Assembly (NCBI GenBank): GCA_018985225.1
Contig: JADGIF010000002.1
Span: 1-56,144 of the forward strand
Direction: 5' to 3'
Source of the DNA: Amoeboradix gromovi
Lineage: Eukaryota > Sanchytriomycota > Sanchytriomycetes > Sanchytriales > Sanchytriaceae
DNA length: 56,144 bases
In this document: in pieces, positions 11,245 to 20,987 of the stretch
How positions within the stretch are numbered: the stretch's first letter is position 1
Layout of the letters: each line of letters begins with the position of its first letter
Made by a program: the position numbers and the translations under genes
The notes under the pieces: model-generated
Told to the model about the DNA's origin: nothing
The model's input: the letters and a program-made list of their open reading frames with translations, nothing else
The model's database searches: none

Positions 11245-14200
11245 GTTCGTACAAGTTCCTAACCTTGTTTAAATACGCGGATTGTACCCATTCTAATTTA
11301 TGCATCAATATCCTGTTCTCAGGCGTGTTTTTCAGTTTGTAAATAAGTCCACCCATCATCTCCATACTCAGAATCAACTCATTCATCATGTATTCGTATG
11401 GCTTCTCGTCGCTATGATAGTATCCCATATCCACATCCCATCTGTTCTCGGGTCTGTAGATAAGCAGCTGTTCCTTACTCATATCTCCATGTTTAATCAG
11501 ATGCAACTGCTCGCAGTATATCTTGTACAGATACAACAAGTAATCCATTATTCCCATTATGGATTCTCCGATGATGCCCGTGCTATTCATAGTCAGAATC
11601 ATTATTCCGTACTTGATCAACTCAAATGTTGCCATCAATTCTGATTTGTTGTACTTGATTGTGAACCCTCTGCATTCGTTGATACAGTAGTTCATCATTT
11701 TTATTATTACAGCATTGTTATTGGCGATTGAATTGAACAGTATTGTGGAGTCTACATATCCTTGTAATAGCAACAGTTGCAAATACTCAGATACTGCGTA
11801 TATTCCTATTTCCTGGTTATCAAGAAGCTGCATCATTTCATTACAGTTGATATCCATTACGTAGTTGCTTATGTTTGTCAGCAATGGTGTGTACTCATCA
11901 TTAATTGCCATTTTAGCTATTCTATTTACACACTGCAGCTTATAATACACATCTATTACATCGTTATAATCAATCATCAGCAACCTGATACAATTTAGTT
12001 TGTTTATAAGATGTATTGACATTAATGGTATGATTCTATACAGCAAGTATGATCGCGTATTCATGTTAACACTGGGTAACATGTTATTCATTCCCAAATA
12101 CACTAGATAGTGCATGTATATAACGTTGTGCTTATCTATATTGCCCTGAATACCGTCATTAATATATACATCACTGGTCAATGCGCCTTGTTGCTGGTTC
12201 TCAAGGGGGTCATCAGTCTTACTGGTTAGTATACAAGCTTGCACTAGCAGTATATCCTGTTCATTTGATAATGAATTACTGTATGATGTATATAGCTGGG
12301 ACGATATGGGGTTGACTGTCAGTTTAGAAGTGGCTGCTAGCAGAAGAGGACTAGCTAATTGGATTTGGTTCAAGAGTATAATAGTAATTATACGAGTTAG
12401 CTCATCGTTGCTCAGCGTTGAATGATATACATACCAGGACAAACAGTGGATAACAAATTTAGAAGCATTAACGCCAGAGCAGAACCTGGTTGTCTTGATC
12501 AAATTGTTCACTTCAGACATATACCGCTGGACATCGCTGTCTTCTGTAGTTTGTGTATGCAACAGGCGATAGAAGGCATGTGAATCCTCACTATACTGCA
12601 TACGGGGACACTCGCCAGCAAATGGCTGGAGTAAGTCAGCTTGCAGTGTTATAGTGGATTGTATTAGCGCCAATGACTTCAAACCCCATCCGATGCAGAG
12701 ATATTGATAGTAATCGTTTGTGGATTTAACGTTGGCCAGGTGTATCTGATACAACGGACTAGTAATATACCAGGTAGAATTGATAGTTAACACGTGGTAT
12801 AAGATACAGAATATCAATTCTGTATCTTCAGAGTACACTAAAGAGTCATTATCATGAAAATGCAGTAAATTAATCAACGAGTCCACTAAAGTGTTGCAGA
12901 CTGAGTTATTAGATAGAGATTTCATTGATGAATTTTTAAAAAGGGAACAAATCCATTTTAACAGCAAGTTGGATTCGATTTGCAGAGGAATATAAAAAGG
13001 CACAATAGTCAAGCCATCGAAAAGAGACAAATTCAGACTTGAAAGTGCATCAATCGGTTTCAGAGCGCATTCAGAGACCTTGGTAACTTCTGTTGTATAA
13101 GATTCAGGAATCGTAGGCACATCTAAAAACTCACTCATTTGGCAGAGCTTAATGCTATAATCACTAACAGTAGAGTTACCATTCCATTCTAATAGGTATT
13201 CAATGGGAATCCTCGGTTTAATAATACAACCGCTGCAATATGGAATAGATTTATACAGATAGTATACAAACTGGACCGCGTTAGTTAAAGTAGCGGGAAT
13301 ATTGGGATCATAGACCGTTGTACATGTCTGATTGTAACAGTCTGATAGGTTGTCAAGTAGTATGTTCGTGTAATGGTTGTTATTAGTACTAAATACTAGA
13401 AATGCGTGAGAAACTATGTATCCGGGGTGCTTAATGGCAGTAGTAGCGGTGCTACTGGTCGCTGTCTGTAAATACCAACTAGTGGTACACCTATTGAATA
13501 TCTCATATAGCAAAGACGTTATTTCTAAATTATTGAAAGCATTCGTGTCGTAATAGAGCGACAGTAACACCTTTATGATATCAGAGTATTCACTCCATAA
13601 ATGTATGGGATATTTGAAAAGATGATTAATCAGCTTTAGAAGTGCAACTGGGTTATTAGAGATGGAATCAACAGTTTTGGTATCTACTAGATGGAATAAT
13701 ATGGATTTATAGTTATTCATAGTAGTTTTTTTCAACAAACAAGCATAAAGAGTGTTTTTAAACTGGTTTGTAAACGGCAATAGGGAGTATTTGATAATTA
13801 TAGAAACAAACTCATCATCAGAAGTAGAATGTAGGTTGCACAAGAGTATAATCATTGGCGGAACTAATAAAATGTCCAATTCACCCAGTGATTGTTTGTT
13901 ACACACATAGTCATACATTGAGATTAAATTAAACTGGTTGCTAACTAAGACCTCGTTAGACAATAGAGAATGGAGATTAGTGTGATATGATAATGCTGCT
14001 AGCAAATTGAGGTATGGGACTGTAGAGGGGGAGTTAATAGGTAAATGGGTCAAGGATTGAAGAAGATATTGGGATTTAACAGAGTCAAACAAGAAAAGTT
14101 TGTCAGAGGTATTTGAGATATGATTAAGAATAGAAAGCAGATGATTGCATTGTTCTTGGTTGATTTTTATTAATTTGTAATAATTATTAATTACATTTTT

Positions 14201-15034
14201 AAATACTAACTGGAGGATGGAATTATAAAGAGAATTAAAAAGAGTAGTAGTGGTGTATTCCTTTTTGTAATCAATAACTTGCTTAATACGAGATAATGGA
14301 TCTGAATGATTAGTAGGAGGATTAGTTAAGAAATGATTAAATTGGGTAAAAGAGGGTAGTTCTGATGGTTCAATAGATAAAACAACCTTTAGTATAGATT
14401 TTAGAGACTTAGTATCTTGATTACTTGGGATAGAGTTGATTATAGTCGCCATTGATTGAAATTGAGTGGTTTTGGATTCTAGTATCCAGTGGAACAAAAC
14501 GTAAAGCAAAGGGTTAGCCATGGATGAGTAATCACTGATCTTCGATATCCAGGAATGCAATTGATCATCAGATGGAGAATACGATGATTGCAACAAAATT
14601 ATGGATATGCGATCCATTTGATCTAGCTGAAATTCAATATACTTGAATATAATAGATTTATCCCATTGCACAGCATGCTGGTCCAAAGTTAGCATGAAAA
14701 AGTAAACATGATCAAATAGTGTAATGTATGTGTTGACAAGAACATTTAACAATGAGGACTTGCACTTTGGAGGATCGATAGATAGTAGATACTGTGATGA
14801 CTGTTTGTAATACTCATTGATTAGGTGTTCTACCTCAGCTTTAGGAATATATTTTTGACCATTGAACGCAACAATGGTAACATCTTTAACAGGAATATTA
14901 AGACTCTCGATATGAAGAACACTGGTGTACTGATCAACAGGTGGAACATCATTCTGCTGGTTAATTATTTTGCCATTAAGCAAGTTTTGATGATATGATA
15001 AAAATTTCTCAAAGTGCAGCTGAATCAACGACAT
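11240..15034 (-). CDS. Nup192/NUP205-like inner-ring nucleoporin (tentative)
   Basis: The protein has 1264 residues, almost entirely alpha-helical, with no catalytic motif, transmembrane segment or signal peptide. The frame opens at TTG (15043), but the first ATG is at 15034, which I use. Between about residues 340 and 640 the order of segments resembles Nup205/Nup192. There is VPYLNLLAALSYH, a solenoid of paired helices with LW and ALLKL motifs, KHPGYIVSHAFLVFS (like the PPGFxxxYHLLN segment), and then EYLLEWN...DYSIKLCQMSEF (like the ARYLYHGNTNPELAFESAKIL segment). Such proteins scaffold the inner ring of the nuclear pore. At 1264 residues it is shorter than the usual 1700-2000, as can happen in compact genomes. 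Another large helical scaffold is possible; the assignment rests on remembered pattern, not an alignment. It converges with panC and lies head-to-tail upstream of the ATPase gene. Confidence 0.45.
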   Translation of the reverse strand: MSLIQLHFEKFLSYHQNLLNGKIINQQNDVPPVDQYTSVLHIESLNIPVKDVTIVAFNGQKYIPKAEVEHLINEYYKQSSQYLLSIDPPKCKSSLLNVLVNTYITLFDHVYFFMLTLDQHAVQWDKSIIFKYIEFQLDQMDRISIILLQSSYSPSDDQLHSWISKISDYSSMANPLLYVLFHWILESKTTQFQSMATIINSIPSNQDTKSLKSILKVVLSIEPSELPSFTQFNHFLTNPPTNHSDPLSRIKQVIDYKKEYTTTTLFNSLYNSILQLVFKNVINNYYKLIKINQEQCNHLLSILNHISNTSDKLFLFDSVKSQYLLQSLTHLPINSPSTVPYLNLLAALSYHTNLHSLLSNEVLVSNQFNLISMYDYVCNKQSLGELDILLVPPMIILLCNLHSTSDDEFVSIIIKYSLLPFTNQFKNTLYACLLKKTTMNNYKSILFHLVDTKTVDSISNNPVALLKLINHLFKYPIHLWSEYSDIIKVLLSLYYDTNAFNNLEITSLLYEIFNRCTTSWYLQTATSSTATTAIKHPGYIVSHAFLVFSTNNNHYTNILLDNLSDCYNQTCTTVYDPNIPATLTNAVQFVYYLYKSIPYCSGCIIKPRIPIEYLLEWNGNSTVSDYSIKLCQMSEFLDVPTIPESYTTEVTKVSECALKPIDALSSLNLSLFDGLTIVPFYIPLQIESNLLLKWICSLFKNSSMKSLSNNSVCNTLVDSLINLLHFHDNDSLVYSEDTELIFCILYHVLTINSTWYITSPLYQIHLANVKSTNDYYQYLCIGWGLKSLALIQSTITLQADLLQPFAGECPRMQYSEDSHAFYRLLHTQTTEDSDVQRYMSEVNNLIKTTRFCSGVNASKFVIHCLSWYVYHSTLSNDELTRIITIILLNQIQLASPLLLAATSKLTVNPISSQLYTSYSNSLSNEQDILLVQACILTSKTDDPLENQQQGALTSDVYINDGIQGNIDKHNVIYMHYLVYLGMNNMLPSVNMNTRSYLLYRIIPLMSIHLINKLNCIRLLMIDYNDVIDVYYKLQCVNRIAKMAINDEYTPLLTNISNYVMDINCNEMMQLLDNQEIGIYAVSEYLQLLLLQGYVDSTILFNSIANNNAVIIKMMNYCINECRGFTIKYNKSELMATFELIKYGIMILTMNSTGIIGESIMGIMDYLLYLYKIYCEQLHLIKHGDMSKEQLLIYRPENRWDVDMGYYHSDEKPYEYMMNELILSMEMMGGLIYKLKNTPENRILMHKLEWVQSAYLNKVRNLYEQ

Positions 15035-15404
15035 TTGTAACAAGGATACGATTTTATAAAAAATAATGTTTGCAAATAATTAATTAAATTAATGGTCGTC
15101 AATGCTGATTTTTTTCGTAAAAGCAAACATTTCTAAAACTAAGTTGAATAACTAACAGTCGGTCTCTACAATGAACTTGTCTAAGATATTGGACGGGTAA
15201 TAAGATTGGTATATATTATAGCCGTGTTTTTTGATCGAGATTCGGACACCTAATCACTCAATATACCGTCTTTTTTGGAATCTCTTTAATTGCGCTAGCC
15301 TGCTTTTCACATTGGGCATTTCTGAGTGAATCTGTCTTCGAGAACGAAAGATTGAAATGCTAATAAATTTGTTGATAAGATTAATTGCCTTTATTAATAT
15401 CATA
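15035..15404. other. Intergenic gap, 370 bp, no gene seen
   Basis: This separates the start of the Nup192-like gene from the end of the P-type ATPase gene, both on the minus strand. It is AT-rich, with a run of AATTAATTAAATTAAT near 15078-15093 and AATAAA-like signals near 15391 that fit the ATPase 3' end. I found no tRNA-like cloverleaf, open frame or convincing match to the element relics. A GAATAACTAACAG string near 15149 resembles the relic left module but is too short to claim. Confidence 0.5.
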
Positions 15405-18400
15405 TTATGCTAATTCAATAGACTGTACCACAGTATAATCTTTTTTAGTATACTTTCTTATTGCTAGTTTTATTACTTCACTCAGAAACAACTGCACTAT
15501 AACACAAATTCCAATCTTTAACCACGCGTATCCATCGATCGGTACCAATGTTAGAAATGTATTCAACACTGGTACATATATTCCCATGATCATTAATGCA
15601 AAACTCAGTCCAAATGCAAAAAGCATCCATTTATTACTTGTAATTCCGCTTTTAAACACGCTTTTGCTGGTGGACTTGCTCAAAAATGATTGAACCAATT
15701 GCATGGTAGTTAAACTCGAAAATGCTATAGTTTGGCTGACTGATTGTTGTAGTCCTTCAATTTTTAGACTATACAAGTAGACAGTAAAAGTTATACTACT
15801 CAGCATTATACCTTGTACAAGTATAGTTACTATAACATGTTTTTGCAACACGTGGCTAGTAGGATTTCTAGGTTTTCTGTTCATGATTCCAAATTCTACA
15901 GGTTCTATTCCCAATGACATTGCAGGTGGGATGTCTGCTATGATGTTCGCCCACAAGGTACTATTGGTAGTGTATGGCAATGTTACATTTATAACAGCAC
16001 TCATCAATATTAAGAAGATCTCTGCTGAGTTGCAGCTTAATAAATAGATAATAAATTTCAGTATGTTATCGAAAACCCGCCTGCCCTCTTCTATGGCAAC
16101 TACGATAGTGTTAAAATCATCATTAGCTAAAATAACATCAGCTGCCTGTTTGGTAATCTCAGTCCCACTTATACCCATACAGATACCCACATCTGCTTGC
16201 TTTATAGCACTTGCATCATTTACACCATCACCAGTCATAGCCACTATAGCCCCCTTGGATTGCAATGCTCTCACTATCCTTAACTTATGCTCGGGTGTAG
16301 TTCTAGCGAATATTGATGGAAATGGTTCTAACTTTATCAATTCATCATCTTTTAATGATTCTACATCAATTCCTCTCATTCCTCTTCCTTTTATACCCAA
16401 CTCATTAGCTATAGCCATAGCCGTATTAATATGATCTCCAGTTATCATTATGACTTCAATACCACCAGAATGACAGGTGCTTATACTTTGCTTAACTCCG
16501 TTCTTTGGAGGGTCTATCAACCCGCAAAATCCCACGAATGTTAATTCTGACTCAATCGAAGATAGTTCTGTCTCATTTGTTACGTTGTCTAATATTCTTA
16601 CGGCAAATCCCAAGACTCTTAGCCCTCTGCTAGCCATGTTGTTAGAGTTCTCAATCCACTTTAATTTCATTTCGCTAGTTAACTCAATAGACCTGCTTAC
16701 TAACCTAGTTAGGTCATTGGCTGAAGTTAAACTAGACAAATCTAAAAATGCACTGCTATTTATAACGTGTGTGCATTTACTCAGTATGCCTTCTGGTGCT
16801 CCTTTAACCAATAATACATTGTCATAAAGCGTACTCATTAGTTTCCGATCACTATCAAACGGATACTCTTTTGACTTGTTAAAGCCAAGATCTCTAAACC
16901 AATTATTCGGTAATTTAAGCTTGCTACTAGTTGCCATTAACGGTATTTCTGTAGCATCACCAATCCCGACAAATTGTTTAGTATCCTTGTCTTGCACTAT
17001 AGAAGATGTGCTATTACAGGACATTACGAAAGAGGCTAGCAAGACGGACTCATCTGTTGCCTCACCGACGTTCAGCGGGGTGCGTTTACCGCTTTTAAGT
17101 AATTCAACACTTATGGACCCGTTGGCGTCCATTGAATACTGCTCGATTTTGTCATCCGCTGGGTTAATGCTAGTGTTCATAAATTGAATTATTCGGCTAG
17201 GCGTGACTAGTAGTTGCAAGCCCATTTTACCAACAGTTAGAGTACCGGTCTTGTCTGTGCAGATACATGTCAGGCTACCTAGAGTTTCCACAATCGGTAG
17301 TTTACGAACTATAGCATTCCTGTTTGCCATTCTACTGACACCTAATGCCATCGTAACCGTGACTACTGCCACTAATCCCTCCGGTATAGCGCTAATGGCT
17401 AAAACCATACCGAATTTTATCACCTCCTCTATTTTGTTACCCCAGCTAATTCCAATGACAATAAATAACGCGCATAACGAAATGGCTAGTGCAGCCAATA
17501 CCATACCTAGTCTACCAAGTTTAACTTGAATAGGACTAGGTGGCTGCTTGGCTGTGTTAATAGCATTACTAATTCTTCCCATCTCTGTATATATGCTAGT
17601 ACGGGTGCATAAGATAGTAGCAGAGCCTTTGGCTACCAGAGTCATCATAAACACGTTATTGTGACATTCATTAACAGGAACACGCTGTTTATTATTCCGA
17701 ATAGCTTCAATGCTCTTCGCTATAGGAAGCGATTCACCAGTTAAAATAGACTCATCTACTTGAATGTTATTACAGACTATAACACGTCCATCAGCAGGTA
17801 TTAGATCGCCTTCGTTTAACAGAAATATATCACCAGGCACAATTTCATTTGCGTTTATTTCACTTTGTATCTTATTTCTGAACACAATGCATTTTGTAGA
17901 CTGCTGGTTGGTTAGAGCCAGCATTGCACGATTAGCCTTAACCTCTTGAACAAAACCAATTATGACATTTAGTACAACAACAGCAAACAATATGGAAGCA
18001 GCGTCCCACGACTGCAAGGATGCCTCGATTATAATAACGACAATCAGTAGAAGAACCATAAAATCTTTGAATTGACTAATAAACATGCTAAAAAGAGACG
18101 GCTTAGGAGGAGCAGGAAGAATATTGGGACCATAGAACGATAAGTGCTGAGAGTATTGATTTGCACTTAATCCAGTGTCTTGTGAAATATTATACATTGT
18201 AAGCAATCTGTCTACGCTTTTGTCTGTATACAAAAGCTGAGGCGGAAGGATGCTCATTGGTGGTAAAGAAGTGATTTGCAATATTTCAGATTCTTTTAGC
18301 AAGTTGAAATCAGGTAACAGATCATTAGGATTAATGTTAGGTAGCAATTGAATTTGCTGTAAAACGTAAACAACTTGGGGACGAAAGGCTTCCAGCCTAG

Positions 18401-18749
18401 ATTGAAGATGTAATTTTTTTGTGAGAAAAGGTAAGTTGACTTCAGAGATTGCTTGAAGAAAGTTTGGAAACTTACAAAAGTAAGTGAAGACAAGGAATGC
18501 ATCATCGTATTGCTTAATATAGTCCAATAATGACTCTAAAAGACGGTGACATATATCTAAATTGAGATTATTTAATAAGGGTAGCCTGTAGTTTGCTACA
18601 TAAAGTAATCCAATAAAGACTATAGCAGGGTCTATTTTATCTACCAGGTCCATTAAATGAATATCAATTTGCATCTCAACAGATTCTTGGCCATCTGGTT
18701 TAGGGACAGATTCGGATTTATGATTCTGGGAGGATTGCAAGTGGGACAT
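15405..18749 (-). CDS. SERCA-like P2-type Ca2+-transporting ATPase
   Basis: The protein has 1114 residues from the ATG at 18749. A longer frame from 18830 exists, but its first codons lie in transposon-derived sequence (copy B starts at 18801), so the inner start is preferred. All P-type landmarks are present. These are the actuator loop LTGES, phosphorylated Asp in ICTDKTGTLT (about D499), LVKGAPE in the nucleotide domain, MITGDH, and the hinge MTGDGVNDAS. Transport-site residues match SERCA: Glu in M4 (AIPEGL), Asn and Glu in M5 (SCNSAE), Asn and Asp in M6 (NIIAD). This suggests two Ca2+ sites. Two substitutions are unusual: Ala before the M6 Asp (Thr in SERCA), and NDAS where NDAP is usual. 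A soluble helical N-terminal extension of roughly 160 residues precedes the cation-ATPase N-domain and has no recognisable family. Ion specificity is inferred; Na+ or Mn2+ cannot be excluded. Confidence 0.9.
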   Translation of the reverse strand: MSHLQSSQNHKSESVPKPDGQESVEMQIDIHLMDLVDKIDPAIVFIGLLYVANYRLPLLNNLNLDICHRLLESLLDYIKQYDDAFLVFTYFCKFPNFLQAISEVNLPFLTKKLHLQSRLEAFRPQVVYVLQQIQLLPNINPNDLLPDFNLLKESEILQITSLPPMSILPPQLLYTDKSVDRLLTMYNISQDTGLSANQYSQHLSFYGPNILPAPPKPSLFSMFISQFKDFMVLLLIVVIIIEASLQSWDAASILFAVVVLNVIIGFVQEVKANRAMLALTNQQSTKCIVFRNKIQSEINANEIVPGDIFLLNEGDLIPADGRVIVCNNIQVDESILTGESLPIAKSIEAIRNNKQRVPVNECHNNVFMMTLVAKGSATILCTRTSIYTEMGRISNAINTAKQPPSPIQVKLGRLGMVLAALAISLCALFIVIGISWGNKIEEVIKFGMVLAISAIPEGLVAVVTVTMALGVSRMANRNAIVRKLPIVETLGSLTCICTDKTGTLTVGKMGLQLLVTPSRIIQFMNTSINPADDKIEQYSMDANGSISVELLKSGKRTPLNVGEATDESVLLASFVMSCNSTSSIVQDKDTKQFVGIGDATEIPLMATSSKLKLPNNWFRDLGFNKSKEYPFDSDRKLMSTLYDNVLLVKGAPEGILSKCTHVINSSAFLDLSSLTSANDLTRLVSRSIELTSEMKLKWIENSNNMASRGLRVLGFAVRILDNVTNETELSSIESELTFVGFCGLIDPPKNGVKQSISTCHSGGIEVIMITGDHINTAMAIANELGIKGRGMRGIDVESLKDDELIKLEPFPSIFARTTPEHKLRIVRALQSKGAIVAMTGDGVNDASAIKQADVGICMGISGTEITKQAADVILANDDFNTIVVAIEEGRRVFDNILKFIIYLLSCNSAEIFLILMSAVINVTLPYTTNSTLWANIIADIPPAMSLGIEPVEFGIMNRKPRNPTSHVLQKHVIVTILVQGIMLSSITFTVYLYSLKIEGLQQSVSQTIAFSSLTTMQLVQSFLSKSTSKSVFKSGITSNKWMLFAFGLSFALMIMGIYVPVLNTFLTLVPIDGYAWLKIGICVIVQLFLSEVIKLAIRKYTKKDYTVVQSIELA

Positions 18750-18800
18750 ACTCGATGAAAACCAGAGAAACTTTCCAAAACAAGTTTCAAAAAAATGATA

Positions 18801-19440
18801 ACAGCTCGATTGTTTTATTGAATATATCATTTATCGCGAATTTATATGCAATTTTGTATAATTTTGTATAATTTCATGACTTTTCCAGATTTTTCTAATA
18901 GCTTACACTCGATATTCTTTATCTTCGCAAATACTAAATGGAATCTAAAGAAATAACTAATAGGTGTAGTATACATTCATCAACACCGAGGAACTGGTCT
19001 AAACATGGAAGAGTTAGATGTCTTTCAATGCCTACACAGTGATATCTGCACAATTTATTTAAGGAACGCTTGAAGTTCAAGTGTAAACAAAGAGGAAAGA
19101 CGATAATCGAATGTAATGAATCATTTACTAGTCAGACATGTACAAGGCTTACACCTGTACAAAGTGTCATTTGGAGATAAATAGAGACCATTTGCAGCAA
19201 GGAACATATACATCAAATATATGTATCCTTATTCAATCCCGCCTCAGGGTAATGCAAGCGTGAGCAATCATTGTAACGGAGAAACTAGCATTAGTTTCTC
19301 TGTAGAAATTCTCGATTTTCTCGGAAATCAGGAATTTTAACGAGGTTTGGATCGCTTGGGACAGCAAATATAAAAACTAGACTAACTCGTTTTTAAAGGT
19401 GCTCCATACGGGGGATATACTATTATTAATAAAAGACCTT
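18801..19440 (+). pseudogene. Fanzor2/TnpB-like element relic, copy B, with 3' tail
   Basis: This has the same order of modules as copy A: ACAGCTCGATTG, CATTTATCGCG, AATAGCTTA, CTAAAGAAATAACTAA, then the C-terminal Fanzor part. In the latter, GGAACGCTTGAAGTTCAAGTG, ACTAGTCAGACATGTACAAG (the TSQTC zinc-finger start), TGTACAAAGTGTCATTTGGA (a second CxxC), ATAGAGACCAT (RD of RuvC-III) and GAAATTCTCGATTTTCTCGG (the EILDFL tail) are all shared. A deletion fuses the two zinc-finger halves, and several frameshifts break the reading, so it cannot encode a nuclease. Unlike copy A, it keeps about 80 bp of 3' tail (19360-19440) that recurs at 1-90 and 19803-19850. The relic begins only 52 bp upstream of the ATPase start codon. 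From 19441 to 19802 I see no gene. Confidence 0.8.
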
Positions 19441-19802
19441 CTTTCAAACCAATTTTCTTTCATTACTTTCAATACCCTCTTCAAAATAAAACTAGAAGAC
19501 CTGCATCTCGTTCAAATATATGAGGTCTTTGAGCATCTTAGCAAAAGGTGCATTTTCTTAGACGGTACTCTTTTCTAGAGTCATTTTGTAATCTTATACT
19601 AACATCATTACTCTTGTCTATTATAGTATTTACAGAGTAATAGTGATACTCTATTTGAAATAAAGATTGGATGAAAGAGTAAGAGAATAGCTGTACAGAA
19701 TATTTATTTTCCTTTATACTCGTCAACTCCGCAACTAGCTGAATGTCTACTCGCCTCTTGAATCCATAAAATTAATAAAGCTGAAATAATGTTCCAAGTC
19801 GT

Positions 19803-20060
19803 TACAGAAAGTTAGTCCAGTTTTTATATTTGATGTCTCGAATGTTGATATAAAATCCTAAAAGAGAGTCCACTGGAGCCAGATGGCATACTTAATTACC
19901 AATGGCTTATTGAATTCAGACTTATAGCTATTTAGAGCATCTAGTTTAGTTTATATCTGTCGTTTACATTGAACAGAACATGAAAACAAAGACCATAAGC
20001 CTGAAAAGGATGTAGCACGAAATCCAGACTGCTTTCAAGGCCTCCTAGCTTGTTATATTC
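19803..20060 (-). mobile_element. Fanzor2-type element relic, copy E (minus strand)
   Basis: Read on the minus strand, it ends with GACATCAAATATAAAAACTG then GACTAACT, matching the 3' tail of copy B. Upstream of that are TTTTAGGATTTTA (the end of the lost reading frame), GCCATCTGGCTCC...GGACTCTC (compare GCATCTGGCACTGCTAGTTTCTC in copy A) and ATTCAATAAGCC (compare ATTCAATCTCGCC). No open reading frame survives. Together with copy B it forms an inverted pair of tails about 400 bp apart. Confidence 0.55.
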
Positions 20061-20074
20061 ATACGTGGTTGAGG

Positions 20075-20094
20075 TTTTACACCATTGAAGATTT
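20075..20094 (+). repeat. Left terminal inverted repeat
   Basis: The 20-bp sequence TTTTACACCATTGAAGATTT is exactly complementary to 20988-21007. The flanking base G extends it on the left. It overlaps the 50-bp palindrome at 20087-20136. Confidence 0.85.
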
Positions 20095-20136
20095 GAGATG
20101 TTTAAAAAGTTAACCTTTTTGACATTTCAAATCTTC
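20087..20136. repeat. Imperfect 50-bp palindrome at the left element end
   Basis: GAAGATTTGAGATG... on the left pairs with ...CATTTCAAATCTTC on the right around a centre at 20111/20112. By my count 21 of 25 positions pair. Both arms begin with the inner part of the terminal repeat (GAAGATTT), so this may be two element ends facing each other, or a terminal hairpin. Confidence 0.7.
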
Positions 20137-20216
20137 GACAGTTGAGGCTATGCATCCTCTGTAAATCTTGGGTTTGTGATACCGACATAGAATCACTGAA
20201 ATAGCTTTATAAGAAG

Positions 20217-20984
20217 CTACTGAGCTCTTTGGAGATATACTGGTCTAGCCAATCCACTGATGGCTCTCTTTGCTATCTTCCAGATATTGCTAGCAGCGTT
20301 CACATCTCTGTTCCACAGCCTTGAACAAGTACTACACTTGACAAGACCATGGCGCAGGAGGCGTCCATCCCTATAAGGCCTAGGGTTGTCACACTCTCTG
20401 AATGTCGAGCAGACTCCATGCTCACTAGCCTTGATGACTTCTATCTGGTCCTTGTGATGCACCACATTGACGAACCGCTTGACATATTAGCAGAAGTGCT
20501 GCTTGATGTTGTTTTCGTACATAGTGATAACGCCGATCGCCATGTAGTCCAGCACTGAGTTGAAATGGTGGTAGTTCATGTTATCTACCACCAGTGGGTC
20601 ATAGTGCTCCTGTTAGAACTCTGTGAGCTTTGCTTTCAGCTCTTGAGTCTCAGCCTTCAGAGATCTTCATCTATTCTCTGTTTTCTCGCAAAGAATCTTC
20701 ATGACCGCGTTGACAAAAGGCTTATTGATAGTAGGGAGAGCATCCTGAGCATCAGAGCAGTGGATCAAATACAGCTTCAGGAACTGCAAGCTGTGAGTCA
20801 CAATTCTGTTAGTAAGTAGAGCTGCATTGGTAAGCTTCTCAATGACGGCTTCATTCTTGACTACACTCTTGAGGCTAGTCTTTACACACTGAAAGAAATG
20901 CTTATCTTCCATACCATGTGCTAAAGTTGTGCGGTTTATGAACTTGTTTTCGCAGAAGACTTTTTTGCCGTCGAATTTTAACAT
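20217..20984 (-). pseudogene. Fanzor1-like RNA-guided nuclease remnant
   Basis: Fanzors are eukaryotic relatives of TnpB that use a guide RNA and a RuvC nuclease. The minus-strand frame from ATG at 20984 gives about 105 residues with helices typical of the Fanzor1 N-terminal region (KHFFQCVKTSLKSVV, THSLQFLKLYLIH). The same phase continues through several in-frame stops with FNSVLDYMAIGVITMYENNI and VKRFVNVVHHKD. It then jumps to a C-terminal zinc ribbon (VCSTF...HGLVKCSTCSRL) followed by WNRDVNAASNI, the RuvC-III Asp-containing motif, and ends at 20217. A complete Fanzor1 is several hundred residues longer. The RuvC-I and RuvC-II part is missing between the KDQ and VCS segments, so this is an internally deleted, stop-interrupted pseudogene. 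It could still act in cis as an element end. Family assignment is strong, subgroup assignment moderate. Confidence 0.8.
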
Positions 20985-20987
20985 TTT

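Noticed and set aside
15149-15165. Another element relic between the Nup192-like and ATPase genes
   Set aside because: Only a 13-base string (GAATAACTAACAG) resembles the left module; nothing else in the gap aligns.
20349-20819. Plus-strand ORFs over the Fanzor1-like remnant
   Set aside because: They are shadows of the minus-strand coding sequence and resemble no protein family.
20217-20984. Stop-codon reassignment to rescue the Fanzor1-like frame
   Set aside because: Host genes in the window end normally with TAA, TAG and TGA, and the catalytic middle of the protein is missing anyway.
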